From the NCBI GenBank assembly GCA_937960895.1, contig CALCJD010000071.1, forward strand, positions 1 through 10,068: a stretch of DNA of 10,068 bases, written 5' to 3'. This document shows, in pieces, positions 1 through 7,516 of the stretch. The notes beneath the pieces were generated by a model. The model was given only the letters and a program-made list of their open reading frames with translations, was not told where the DNA came from and searched no databases. Positions within the stretch are counted from its first letter, which is position 1; every line of letters begins with the position of its first letter. The position numbers were made by a program, and so were the translations under genes. The DNA comes from an uncultured Spartobacteria bacterium (lineage in GTDB: Bacteria > Verrucomicrobiota > Verrucomicrobiia > Chthoniobacterales > Terrimicrobiaceae).

Positions 1-373
1 TCAGACGGCGGGAACGTTGCGGTTGCTCATCGTCGAGGATCATGCCGACACGGCCTCCCTGTTGAAAAATCTGCTCGAGCGTTCCGGCCACACCGTGCAG
101 ACGGCCGGTGACGTGGCCTCCGCCCTCGCGCTGGCGGAGCGGGAAACATTTGATTTGCTCATCAGTGACGTTGGCCTGCCGGACGCCTCCGGTTACGCCT
201 TGATGCGCGAGGTGGCGACCCGCCACAAACTTCGTGGCGTGGCCATGAGCGGCTACGGCATGGACGAGGATGTACGCAAAAGCCTGGAAGCCGGATTCAG
301 TGCCCATCTGGTCAAGCCGGTGGACATCACGACGCTCGAGCAAACCATCCAGCGTCTCGCTTTCGGCAAATAG
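1..373 (+). CDS. Response regulator receiver (REC) domain, C-terminal end of a probable hybrid histidine kinase; 5' partial
   Basis: This is a CheY-like phosphoacceptor domain of a two-component system. The reading frame is open to the left edge (first full codon at 2) and enters the domain through QTAGT followed by LRLLIVEDHAD. Numbering from the TTG at 17, the acidic pair is E7/D8, the phosphoacceptor is D51 in LLISDVGLPD, the conserved Ser/Thr is S78 in AMSGYG, and the conserved lysine is K100 in LVKPVD. All catalytic residues are therefore present. The protein ends (TAG at 371-373) just after the last helix, so no DNA-binding output domain follows. That ending, plus the linker-like residues before the domain, fits the C-terminal REC of a hybrid sensor kinase (family knowledge plus inference). 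A stand-alone single-domain regulator starting at TTG 17 or further upstream is the alternative. The stop lies 5 bases from the stop of the convergent RDD gene. Confidence 0.85.
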   Translation, partial: QTAGTLRLLIVEDHADTASLLKNLLERSGHTVQTAGDVASALALAERETFDLLISDVGLPDASGYALMREVATRHKLRGVAMSGYGMDEDVRKSLEAGFSAHLVKPVDITTLEQTIQRLAFGK

Positions 374-378
374 GTCGC

Positions 379-1143
379 TTATTCCTCCGTTCGCGGACGA
401 TACAACACGTCAACCACATTGCGGACATACTGCTCGTCGCTCAGTCCCTCGGTGACCTCCGGGGGAAAGGCAACTTTTTCGCGGAAAAAATCCGCCAGTT
501 CCTGATAGAGGGTGACGCGCGCAGAGGAATCGAAATCGTCCCGCCGGAGCAGGGCGTTTACCGCGAGGGCGGCTTCCGTGGTTTCGACGCGCTGACGCAG
601 TCTTGCGGCGAGGTGGGGATGTTGACGGAGGGAATTGAATGCGGGCGGGGCGAGCTTTTCGAATTCCGGTTCGGCGATTTGGGGAAGCCGAACCACGATG
701 GTGTTGGCGGCAAGATCTCCGAGTCGCTGGTATCGCGGCGAAATGGTGCAGGCCAGGCCGCCGACGGCATAGGCCAGCGGTAGGACGTCGGCAAAGCGGA
801 GAAGGTTGCGGATGACGATCTGGTGAAAGTGCAGTTTGAGTCCTTCCGCATCCATTACGCGCAGACGCAGCAACTTCTTGCCGAGGGTCTGTCCCTTCCA
901 GGCCCATTCGGTGGCCATGCCGTAGCTGATTGAGATGGCAAAATAGAGCACGATTTGCAGCGCGGCGGCTAGGTCGGCGTTGACAAACTGAATGAGCAGC
1001 AAGCACCAGGAGAGCATTACCGTGAGGATCAGCACGACGGTCACGTCCACCAACCAGGCGGCGGAGCGAACGATCGGTCCGGCGAGAACCTGGGAGAACA
1101 CCACTCCCTCCGGAGTGCGGATGCGAAAGATGCGGGCGTTCAT
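379..1143 (-). CDS. RDD-family membrane protein
   Basis: A 254-residue inner-membrane protein and the last gene of the ten-gene operon. The RDD signature is visible: R26 and D33 in the first membrane helix (RSAAWLVDV), the hallmark GQTLGKKLLRLRVMD at about 84-98, and the late aspartate D143 in YQRLGDLAANTIVV. Hydrophobic helices lie at about 30-52, 60-78 and 116-134. After about residue 155 comes a hydrophilic tail of roughly 100 residues, rich in charged residues and probably cytoplasmic. It extends past the core RDD domain and has no motif I recognise. The start overlaps the SpoIIM stop by ATGA (1140-1143), which indicates translational coupling. RDD proteins have no settled general function (some are linked to ion transport). 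Their recurrent position beside SpoIIM, DUF58 and MoxR genes suggests a shared envelope role. Confidence 0.9.
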   Translation of the reverse strand: MNARIFRIRTPEGVVFSQVLAGPIVRSAAWLVDVTVVLILTVMLSWCLLLIQFVNADLAAALQIVLYFAISISYGMATEWAWKGQTLGKKLLRLRVMDAEGLKLHFHQIVIRNLLRFADVLPLAYAVGGLACTISPRYQRLGDLAANTIVVRLPQIAEPEFEKLAPPAFNSLRQHPHLAARLRQRVETTEAALAVNALLRRDDFDSSARVTLYQELADFFREKVAFPPEVTEGLSDEQYVRNVVDVLYRPRTEE

Positions 1144-2129
1144 GCCGGGGAGCGTCCGGATTTTCCGAGATATAGCGCCAGCAGGGCCAGTTCGACCAAA
1201 CCGAAAAGAATTTTGGCGGGGTAGGGAATCACCGGGGCGTGGTATTGCGAGAGGAAGGCTTCAACCAGGCCGGCCCAGACCAGCAGAAGTGCCACGCCGG
1301 CGATGAGCGTGACCACGTCGGGACCGGCCTGCCTCAATCTTTGCCTGAGCGGTTCGCGTGTTGCCCGGCCAATGAGGGCTCCGGCCAGCACCAGACCGGC
1401 CTGACCGGCAATGAGAATGGCCGGGATTTCGATGGATCCGTGAGGCAGGAGCCAGGCGAGCAGGAACTCGGTTTGCCCCGCCCGAACGTAATCGTACGCC
1501 ACCGCGCCGAGGATGACGCCATTGTAGAAGAGAAGGATGAGGGTGCCCGTGCCGAAGGTCATGCCGAGCGCCAGGGCCAGAATGGCCACCCGGGTGTTGT
1601 GGGTCATGAGATAGGCCGAAAATCGGGACTTGCCCTCCTCCAGATGCTCGGGCTTTTGGGATTCCTCCTTCTTGACGCGTTCGGCCGGATCGCCATGCAG
1701 GTGGGAGAAGGGAAGAATCAGCGGCTTCATCTCCGGGTCGAACATCAGGATGGTACTGCCGAAGGCGGCACCGACGAAAGTGACAACGAGGGCGGCCAGG
1801 AAGGCGCGGAAATGGTGCCGAAACGTTTCCGGAAATGTCCGGAAGGCCCACTGGCGCAGGCTGAACCGTGACGCGGTCCCGCGTGTTTCATGAATCTCAC
1901 CGTAGGCGCGCGCAACGAGGCTTTCGAGGAATCGGTGAGTGTTGGGATCGGCGTGGGCCGCGATGCGGGCCAGGGCGGCGGCGGTGCGTTCGTAAAGAAA
2001 ATGAAAACGTTCGACCTCCGCCACGGAAAGTTTCGGCTGGGTTTCCGTCTCGAGGCGATCGAGCAGGGTCTTCAGTTCCTGCCAATAGGGGCGTTCGGCG
2101 GCGAGGAAACGCGGCAGGTCGATGATCAT
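1140..2129 (-). CDS. Stage II sporulation protein M (SpoIIM)-family integral membrane protein
   Basis: A 329-residue polytopic membrane protein. About 105 N-terminal residues are soluble and helical (MIIDLPRFLAAERPYW onward). They are followed by a helix at about 108-130, a hydrophilic charged loop at about 131-175, and then closely packed helices at roughly 180-202, 205-228, 236-256, 272-292 and 306-322. The family motif is visible as THNTRVAILALALGMTFG (176-193) and LPHGSIEIPA (228-237), with H230, G231 and E234. I chose the ATG at 2129 because it overlaps the DUF58 stop as ATGA; an in-frame ATG at 2198 would add 23 poorly conserved-looking residues inside the DUF58 gene. Despite the name, homologues are common in non-sporulating bacteria and archaea, usually beside RDD and MoxR/DUF58 genes as here. 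The biochemical role is unknown. Confidence 0.92.
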   Translation of the reverse strand: MIIDLPRFLAAERPYWQELKTLLDRLETETQPKLSVAEVERFHFLYERTAAALARIAAHADPNTHRFLESLVARAYGEIHETRGTASRFSLRQWAFRTFPETFRHHFRAFLAALVVTFVGAAFGSTILMFDPEMKPLILPFSHLHGDPAERVKKEESQKPEHLEEGKSRFSAYLMTHNTRVAILALALGMTFGTGTLILLFYNGVILGAVAYDYVRAGQTEFLLAWLLPHGSIEIPAILIAGQAGLVLAGALIGRATREPLRQRLRQAGPDVVTLIAGVALLLVWAGLVEAFLSQYHAPVIPYPAKILFGLVELALLALYLGKSGRSPA

Positions 2130-3427
2130 AGGATCTGGCGCTTCTTGAGGTTGAGATATTCGGAAACCATCCGCATTCCGATCCGGGCGTCCTCCCAAAG
2201 GACAAAACGGACTCCCTTGCGTTGGAGTTGACGCGAGAGTTCCTCCAGGTGGCGCCAGCGCATGTGCCGTCCAAGCTGTTCGTAAACCGCGTCGAGGGTT
2301 CCGGGGTCGACCTTTTCAAAGAGGGGCGCCAGCCCATCCGGATTGATCATTCCGACCACGACGAGATGCTGGTGGGCGATGAGATCCACGGCGTGGAGGA
2401 AATGTTCGCCCAGCAGGGGATCATCGAGGGCGGTGAGGAAGATCACCAAGGAGCGGCGTCTCAGCCGCAGGCGGATGAAACCGCAGGTCTCTTCGTAGTC
2501 GGGATTCACCATGCGGGGCTTGAGTGCATGGATGGCGTCCCGGCAGGCCTGAAAGTGGGTGTTGCCGCTGCGTGCGCGAACAAATTTCTCCACGCGGTCG
2601 GAGAAGGCGAGGAGACCGAAATGGTCGCCTTGGTTTTCCGCGGCCAGTCCGAGAATCTGCGACGTGGTGAGATGGGTTTCGAGTGCATCGTCCCGGGCAG
2701 AGAGGCGGGAACAGTCGATGGCAATGTAAACCTCCTGCGTCCTCTCGATCTGAAAAACCTTTGTGACCGGTTTTCCCCGTCGCGCGGTGGCCTTCCAATG
2801 AATGTCCTCCGAACCGTCGCCGGGAACATAATCGCGCAATTTTTCAAATTCGCGCCCCTTGCCGATCTGCCGCTGCGCGTGCATTCCGGTGGCGCGGCGA
2901 AACATGAGGGTGAGAGCCCGGTGGGCCTTCTGAATGTTGGGGTAAACGCGCACGGATCCCTGCAGAGGCTGCCGTCGGCGGATGTTCCAGAAACCCAGAC
3001 GCGAGGGCGCTTCGAGGCGGACCTCCGCAATCGGGAAATCACCGCGTTTGGCGGGGCGACAGGCCCAGGCCAGAATCGACCGGTCGGCGGGGGGAAGGGT
3101 GACGGCGATTTCGTCGTGCGCAGATTCGATCCCGAAGGGCAGCGGGAGCGCGAGCCGAATGGTTCGCGACGCAGCGTCGGGATTGCGGATGCGCATTTCC
3201 ACCGCGCCGCCTTTGTGCACGGCGAAACGGGTGACCGGGGGAACCTCCACGGTGATTCCTTCCAGAGTCTGCGAGGAGCTCAGGGCGTCGGCGACGGCCG
3301 CCAAGAGAAAAATGCCCGCAACGGCCACGCAGGCCGGGCCCAGCTCGGGGATGAGACCGCCGAGCGCGGCGGCGGGAATCACCACCAGGCCAAACCAGAA
3401 AAGCAGCCGGTCGCGCGGGGAAATCAT
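2126..3427 (-). CDS. DUF58 domain-containing protein (VWA-like MoxR partner)
   Basis: A 433-residue membrane-anchored protein. The N-terminus has two adjacent hydrophobic helices (about 8-25 and 30-48), followed by a beta-rich region (about 55-165). The DUF58 signature follows: REFEKLRDYVPGD at 192-204, then SEDIHWKATARRGK at 206-219. After it comes a von Willebrand-A-like fold with strand VYIAIDCSRLS at 233-243. The metal-site motif is usually DxSxS; here D238 and S240 are present but the next position is L242, with S243 one residue late. A second acidic strand, FLTALDDP, lies at 330-337. DUF58 proteins are almost always coded next to MoxR ATPases and are thought to be their cofactors or targets (family knowledge). 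The gene overlaps MoxR (ATGA 3424-3427) and SpoIIM (ATGA 2126-2129), so a matched stoichiometry is plausible. Confidence 0.93.
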   Translation of the reverse strand: MISPRDRLLFWFGLVVIPAAALGGLIPELGPACVAVAGIFLLAAVADALSSSQTLEGITVEVPPVTRFAVHKGGAVEMRIRNPDAASRTIRLALPLPFGIESAHDEIAVTLPPADRSILAWACRPAKRGDFPIAEVRLEAPSRLGFWNIRRRQPLQGSVRVYPNIQKAHRALTLMFRRATGMHAQRQIGKGREFEKLRDYVPGDGSEDIHWKATARRGKPVTKVFQIERTQEVYIAIDCSRLSARDDALETHLTTSQILGLAAENQGDHFGLLAFSDRVEKFVRARSGNTHFQACRDAIHALKPRMVNPDYEETCGFIRLRLRRRSLVIFLTALDDPLLGEHFLHAVDLIAHQHLVVVGMINPDGLAPLFEKVDPGTLDAVYEQLGRHMRWRHLEELSRQLQRKGVRFVLWEDARIGMRMVSEYLNLKKRQIL

Positions 3428-4383
3428 CGGGGAACGGGAACCTGGGCGAGGATGTTTGCCACGGTCTCGGAAAGGGTGACGCCTTCGATTTCGAATTCCG
3501 GCCGGAGGATGAGGCGGTGTTCGAGAACGGGGCCGGCCATGGACTTGATGTCGTCGGGAGTGACAAAATCGCGACCGGCCATCGCCGCTGCGGCCCGGCT
3601 GGCCAGCAACAACGCCTGGGTGGCGCGCGGGCCGGCGCCGACGAGGATGGCTTCGTGTCGCCGGGTGGCAATGACCAGATCGACGGCGTAATCGACGAGT
3701 TGTTCATGCATGGTGACAGCCGCGAGTTGCCGGCGGATCGCGACGAGATCGCCCGAACGGATCACGGGATGTACGGCGCCGCTGGCGAGGACGCTTTCCG
3801 GAGCATCCTGTCCGAGTGTGCGCCGCGCCAGGGCCAGTTCGTCGCCACGCTCGGGAAGCGGCATGACGATCTTGAGCATGAAGCGATCCTTTTGTGCCTC
3901 GGGCAGGGGATAGGTGCCTTCGTATTCGATGGGATTCTGCGTGGCGAAGACCGTGAACGAATCCGGCAATTTGTAGGTGCTGCGGTCAATGGTCACCTCA
4001 CGTTCCTGCATGGCCTGGAGCAGGGCGGATTGGGTTTTGGCCGGCGCGCGATTGATTTCATCGGCGAGCAGAAACGAAGTGAAGATGGGACCGGGGACGA
4101 GCGAAAACTCGTTGGTCCGGAGATTGAAGACATTCGTTCCCGTGATGTCGGACGGCATGAGGTCGGGCGTGAATTGGATGCGCGAGAAGTCGCATCCGAG
4201 CACGTGCGCGAGGGCCCGGACGAGAAGCGTCTTGGCCACGCCGGGAACCCCTTCGATCAGGGCATGGTGGCCGGTGAGAATGACAATGAGGGCTTTTTCG
4301 ATCACATCCTGCTGGCCGATGATGACCTTTGCGACTTCGGCGCGGGCGGCGGTGAGGATGTTTTTGAGGTGGTCGTTTTCCAT
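3424..4383 (-). CDS. moxR: MoxR-family AAA+ ATPase
   Basis: A 319-residue cytoplasmic ATPase of normal length for MoxR. Walker A is GVPGVAKT at 45-52. The conserved FTPDLMPSDITG is at 71-82, Walker B is LLADEINRAPAKTQSALL at 105-122 (D108, E109), and sensor 1 is ATQNPIEYEGTYPLPEAQ at 147-164 (N150), followed by the putative arginine-finger segment KDRF (R167). The C-terminal lid carries VTPDDIK and VLEHR motifs typical of the family. All ATPase residues appear intact. MoxR proteins are AAA+ chaperone-like machines thought to mature or remodel complexes together with VWA/DUF58 proteins. The start lies 6 bases after the DUF4350 stop, the only non-overlapping gap in this part of the operon. No strong Shine-Dalgarno is visible there (the preceding bases read CCCTGACACCTC), so translation probably relies on coupling. 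The symbol is a family name only. Confidence 0.96.
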   Translation of the reverse strand: MENDHLKNILTAARAEVAKVIIGQQDVIEKALIVILTGHHALIEGVPGVAKTLLVRALAHVLGCDFSRIQFTPDLMPSDITGTNVFNLRTNEFSLVPGPIFTSFLLADEINRAPAKTQSALLQAMQEREVTIDRSTYKLPDSFTVFATQNPIEYEGTYPLPEAQKDRFMLKIVMPLPERGDELALARRTLGQDAPESVLASGAVHPVIRSGDLVAIRRQLAAVTMHEQLVDYAVDLVIATRRHEAILVGAGPRATQALLLASRAAAAMAGRDFVTPDDIKSMAGPVLEHRLILRPEFEIEGVTLSETVANILAQVPVPR

Positions 4384-4389
4384 GAGGTG

Positions 4390-5592
4390 TCAGGGTTCGG
4401 CGGAAGGATGGTGAAGCACTCGGTGGACCCGTCGCCACGCAGCGAGGGGATCCCGTTCCTGCGCGGGGCGGGCGGCCTCGGCTGTGGCGACGGCCCGGGC
4501 GGCCGCCTTGCGGTGGCCGGCGAAACATCGCGAACGGGCAAAGGTTTTTTCCCACTCGGCCCAGCAAACGCCGAAGAGCTCCGAGGGAGGAACGTGCCGG
4601 CGCAGCATGGACACAAATCCATCAAAGGCCGGACGCCCGGGGATCGGTTCGTCGGCGACGGCTTGTTTTTTCTGGCGTGGTGCCAGGCTGGAGGAATTTT
4701 TCCAGAGAAAGAGGCCGACCCAGATGAGGAGGGCACCGGCGGCGCCGGTGAGACCGTAGCGCCGGGCCATCGCGGCGAGGCCGGGCGTTTCCGTGATGCC
4801 GTGAAGGGCTTCGTCAAAAACGACCCGCGAATGGGGGCCGATCAGCCAGGCGAGGAGGGCGGGTTGGCGGTCGTGAACCAAAGCCTCATTGCTGAGGAGG
4901 TAGGAATCCGTGAGAAGAACCAACGTGCCGGATCCTCGTTTCATTTCGGCGATCACCGGATGACCATTCCGGGTGTAAGCAACAGTCCACCCGGCACCCA
5001 GGTCCTTCAAAACCGTGCGGCTGTGCCACGGCAGGTTCTCGGGTAGTTCCTGAAGAGGCGCGGCTTTGGTGGCGGGAAGTTTGGCTTCGGTGGATTTGTC
5101 GGTGGCGAGGGCAAATTCCCAATGTTTCTTGAGAGCCATCTGGCGGCGTTCGCGGGACGACGAGGGAGTTGGCGACGGGGATGCTGGGGGAGAGGGGTCG
5201 GCTTTTTGATCCACATCTTCCAGGGACCAAAGCGGATTGGGATGCAGCGTGACGATCAGGCGCCCGCCTTCCGCGAGAAACTGGTCAATCGCCTTTTGCC
5301 GGACGGTCGATAAAAGCAACCAGTCATGGACGGATGTCCCGACATGAAGGTACGTCGTGTTTCGCCCGGGGGGAAGCTGCGGGAGCGGACTCTGATTGCG
5401 TTCGACGGTGAATCCCGGGAGTGAGCTGAGACTTTCCCACAGAATCATCGCGCCCAAGGGGTCCGAGCGAAGGCCGGAGCCGGGCGGATAGACATTGCCT
5501 TCCTCAATGCGGGCCATGAGGAGCCACCAGGCGGTTCCGACAAAAAGAGCCGCGCAGGCGAGACCGATCAGATGGGCGGTGAGGTTCTTCAT
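4390..5592 (-). CDS. DUF4350 domain-containing membrane protein
   Basis: A 400-residue protein with an N-terminal signal-anchor helix (about 7-27), an extracytoplasmic domain and a second helix at about 282-297 (GAAGALLIWVGLFLW). A cytoplasmic tail of about 100 residues follows. The DUF4350 hallmark YPPGSGLRSDPLGA is at 35-48, followed by strand RLIVTLHP (111-118) and the conserved segment VVFDEALHG (257-265). A low-complexity Pro/Ser stretch lies at about 132-147 and probably forms a flexible linker or loop inside the domain. DUF4350 resembles GATase-like ligand-binding folds without known catalysis. It is a regular member of MoxR/DUF58/DUF4129 clusters, between the DUF4129 gene and moxR, exactly as found here. 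The start overlaps the DUF4129 gene by ATGA (5589-5592). The tail motif DPLAAWRRVHRVL (381-393) may contact MoxR, but that is inference. Confidence 0.85.
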   Translation of the reverse strand: MKNLTAHLIGLACAALFVGTAWWLLMARIEEGNVYPPGSGLRSDPLGAMILWESLSSLPGFTVERNQSPLPQLPPGRNTTYLHVGTSVHDWLLLSTVRQKAIDQFLAEGGRLIVTLHPNPLWSLEDVDQKADPSPPASPSPTPSSSRERRQMALKKHWEFALATDKSTEAKLPATKAAPLQELPENLPWHSRTVLKDLGAGWTVAYTRNGHPVIAEMKRGSGTLVLLTDSYLLSNEALVHDRQPALLAWLIGPHSRVVFDEALHGITETPGLAAMARRYGLTGAAGALLIWVGLFLWKNSSSLAPRQKKQAVADEPIPGRPAFDGFVSMLRRHVPPSELFGVCWAEWEKTFARSRCFAGHRKAAARAVATAEAARPAQERDPLAAWRRVHRVLHHPSAEP

Positions 5593-7184
5593 GCCGCGGT
5601 TTTCATTTGCTCGACCCGGGCGAGGAAACTGACGACGAGATCGGCGTCGGCTTGCTGACGGCCGTACCAGATGCGTTCGAAGGTGCGAACATTTTCGCCA
5701 AAGAGACCAGGCAGGCCGGGCAGCGCCCGCCCGCGGCGTTCGAGTTCGCGGGCGTATTCCCGATTGGTTTTGCCACGTGAGATGGTGACCAATCCCCGGC
5801 CGGCCAGTTGGGCGAGGCTGGCGAGATAAAAGGCCCGCAGGGCGAGGCGCAGTTCGCCCTGTTCAAGAAGCCGGCGTCCCCACCGGATCCACTCGTCCTC
5901 GGGAACGGCGTCAGGCGTGGTGTCCTCGTGGTTGAGGTCGGGAATGGCGAGGGAATCCGTGCTTGTCGAAAAAAGGACACCCCTGTGTCGGTTGCGCAGG
6001 ACGCGGGTCATGGAGATGACCAGGATCAGCGCGGCGAGGGTGAGCAGGAGATAGATGAGGAGCCGATTGAAAGTGACAACCAAACCCTGCAGACCGGTTT
6101 CGGCGCCGGTCTCCGGGTAAAGCCACTCCAGGAATTGCCGCCAGACCCTGCGGATGCGGTTCTGGAGGTTTTTGACCCAATCCTGAAATTTTCGAATCCA
6201 GGTTACCTTCTCCTCCGGGGTGTTTTCCGCCTCCCGTCCCCGACGCCAGCGGTATTTGTCCTGCTCAATCACTTCCCGGATAACGGCATCCAGTTGTTCC
6301 GCGGAGGTTGAGGGAGTCGGTTCGTCGGCCTGGAGTGTCGGAGTGGAGAGAATCAGCCAGCCTGCGGCCAGGAGGGTGAGCACGCGAAACCCGCCGCGAC
6401 GCAGGCGGGCGCGGATGTCCTCTCCGGTGGTGATGGAGAGGCCATAAAAGCAACGCAGCACGGTGCAGGTACGGGAGAGGGGTTCCACGGTGAGAAAGGT
6501 CAGGACCAGCACGGCGGAAAAGAATGTGCTGTTGATCATGCTCCAGGGCGACCGGGTGAAAACACTTTCGATGCCGGTGACCATCTTCAGAAGAATGGGG
6601 CCTGCGGCGATCAGCGTGAGCCAGTTGATGAAGACAATGAGGGAGAAAACCGAGAGCAGGGAAAACATGCCGATGCATTGGCCGGGCCAGAGCAGGGCCT
6701 GGGCGGCGCCGGCCCGAACGAGGTCCCGGGAGGAACTCCGCCCGTCGTCAAGGGTGGCGGCGGTCTGGTAAAACGCGCACATCGGGCCGAATCCCACCAG
6801 GGTGAGGGAGGAGAGGGGAATGGCCACCGGTGCGGTCGATTGCAGAATGGCCTGTCGCGCGGCCAGGGAAAGGTTGCGCCGAAGGCTCCAGGATTGCGCC
6901 GGCGAGCCGCGCAAATGAGCCAGAAGCGCGGAGGAAAAGCGGGCGAGCGCCCAGGTCATCCAAAAATACAGAAGGGTGAGGCCGACGGATGCCGCTGGAA
7001 GCAGACTGGCGGCGTCGGGATTTCCGGCCATTTCCGAGCAGAAAACCAGAACGCCGGCCGCGAAGGGCACGCTACCGGCGAGATACCAGGCGAGGATGGG
7101 GGGCGGACAGGTGCGCAGAACAACGAAGGCCTCCTCGATCAGGTCGATCACCGGCTTTCCCGTGAGGCGCTGATACGCTTTCAT
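5589..7184 (-). CDS. Multi-pass membrane protein with C-terminal DUF4129 domain
   Basis: A 531-residue two-part protein. Residues 1 to about 260 form a polytopic membrane region, with hydrophobic helices near 28-50, 60-82, 113-137, 170-200 and 220-240. A hydrophobic stretch at about 266-285 ends in TLQADEP and looks like an internal signal sequence. It is followed by a hydrophilic segment (about 287-365) rich in charged and Trp residues, then a helix at 374-396. The C-terminal DUF4129 domain (about 425-525) has the signature ELRLALRAFYLASLAQLA (444-461), KTNREYAREL (472-481) and TFERIWYG (501-508). DUF4129 is also found at the end of TgpA-type transglutaminases; no transglutaminase core (Cys-His-Asp) is seen here. 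The N-terminal half looks like an added module, so a fusion is possible. Both ends use ATGA overlaps, with a GGGGA just before the start as a moderate ribosome site. Confidence 0.87.
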   Translation of the reverse strand: MKAYQRLTGKPVIDLIEEAFVVLRTCPPPILAWYLAGSVPFAAGVLVFCSEMAGNPDAASLLPAASVGLTLLYFWMTWALARFSSALLAHLRGSPAQSWSLRRNLSLAARQAILQSTAPVAIPLSSLTLVGFGPMCAFYQTAATLDDGRSSSRDLVRAGAAQALLWPGQCIGMFSLLSVFSLIVFINWLTLIAAGPILLKMVTGIESVFTRSPWSMINSTFFSAVLVLTFLTVEPLSRTCTVLRCFYGLSITTGEDIRARLRRGGFRVLTLLAAGWLILSTPTLQADEPTPSTSAEQLDAVIREVIEQDKYRWRRGREAENTPEEKVTWIRKFQDWVKNLQNRIRRVWRQFLEWLYPETGAETGLQGLVVTFNRLLIYLLLTLAALILVISMTRVLRNRHRGVLFSTSTDSLAIPDLNHEDTTPDAVPEDEWIRWGRRLLEQGELRLALRAFYLASLAQLAGRGLVTISRGKTNREYARELERRGRALPGLPGLFGENVRTFERIWYGRQQADADLVVSFLARVEQMKTAA

Positions 7185-7516
7185 TCCCCGGAAATCGGCA
7201 TTTGCCGCCAGAGGGTGCCGTCATGGAACGCGCTCGGAATGAGCAGCAGGGCGCGGCCGCCCAGGTAAACGACACCCCAGACCAGACCGCAGGCTGCCAG
7301 AGTGAGAGCCGTTCGCCCGAGCAGATGCAGCCAGCTCCAGGAATGGGCTTTTCGTTTGGAAGCCGCGTGCAACCGGCTCAGGCACGTGGCGCAGAGCACA
7401 CGTCCGTCATGTTCCGAGATGCATTCGCGGCAGAAAAACCCCCGGCATTCGGGACACCGTGCGGCGGCTTCCCGGTCCATGTGCCGGAGGCAGCGTTGGG
7501 CCGCGAGCGTGTTCAT
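7181..7516 (-). CDS. Small B-box-like zinc-binding membrane protein
   Basis: A 111-residue protein starting at ATG 7516 (MNTLAAQRCLRHMD), which overlaps the preceding stop as ATGA (7513-7516). Longer in-frame readings to the left-hand start at 8077 run through the neighbouring genes and are not credible. Residues 9-45 form a treble-clef/B-box-like metal module: C9, H12, C21, C24, C29, C32, C42 and C45, spaced C-x2-H-x8-C-x2-C-x4-C-x2-C-x9-C-x2-C. Eight ligands would bind two zinc ions. A basic segment (KRK at 54-56) leads into one membrane helix at about 68-93 and a short tail. This places the zinc module probably in the cytoplasm by the positive-inside rule. Such bacterial modules are usually called B-box zinc fingers; their partners are unknown. 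The same module with identical spacing occurs in the product of 7956-8603. Confidence 0.85.
   Translation of the reverse strand: MNTLAAQRCLRHMDREAAARCPECRGFFCRECISEHDGRVLCATCLSRLHAASKRKAHSWSWLHLLGRTALTLAACGLVWGVVYLGGRALLLIPSAFHDGTLWRQMPISGE

Noticed and set aside
374..378. Bidirectional terminator between the receiver-domain gene and the RDD gene
   Set aside because: Only 5 bases separate the two stops, and I see no GC-rich stem with a T run on either side.
2130..2198. Upstream ATG extending the SpoIIM protein by 23 residues
   Set aside because: The extension lies wholly inside the DUF58 gene; the ATG at 2129 gives the ATGA overlap seen at most other junctions and starts a sensible helix.
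2222..3691. Long + strand open frame (489 codons) opposite DUF58 and moxR
   Set aside because: It is antisense to two genes with unmistakable domain motifs, its translation has no recognisable domain, and long antisense frames are expected at high G+C.
3517..5046. Long + strand open frame (509 codons) opposite moxR and the DUF4350 gene
   Set aside because: It mirrors the coding frame of real - strand genes, is rich in Gly/Glu/Arg without domain structure, and has no plausible start context.
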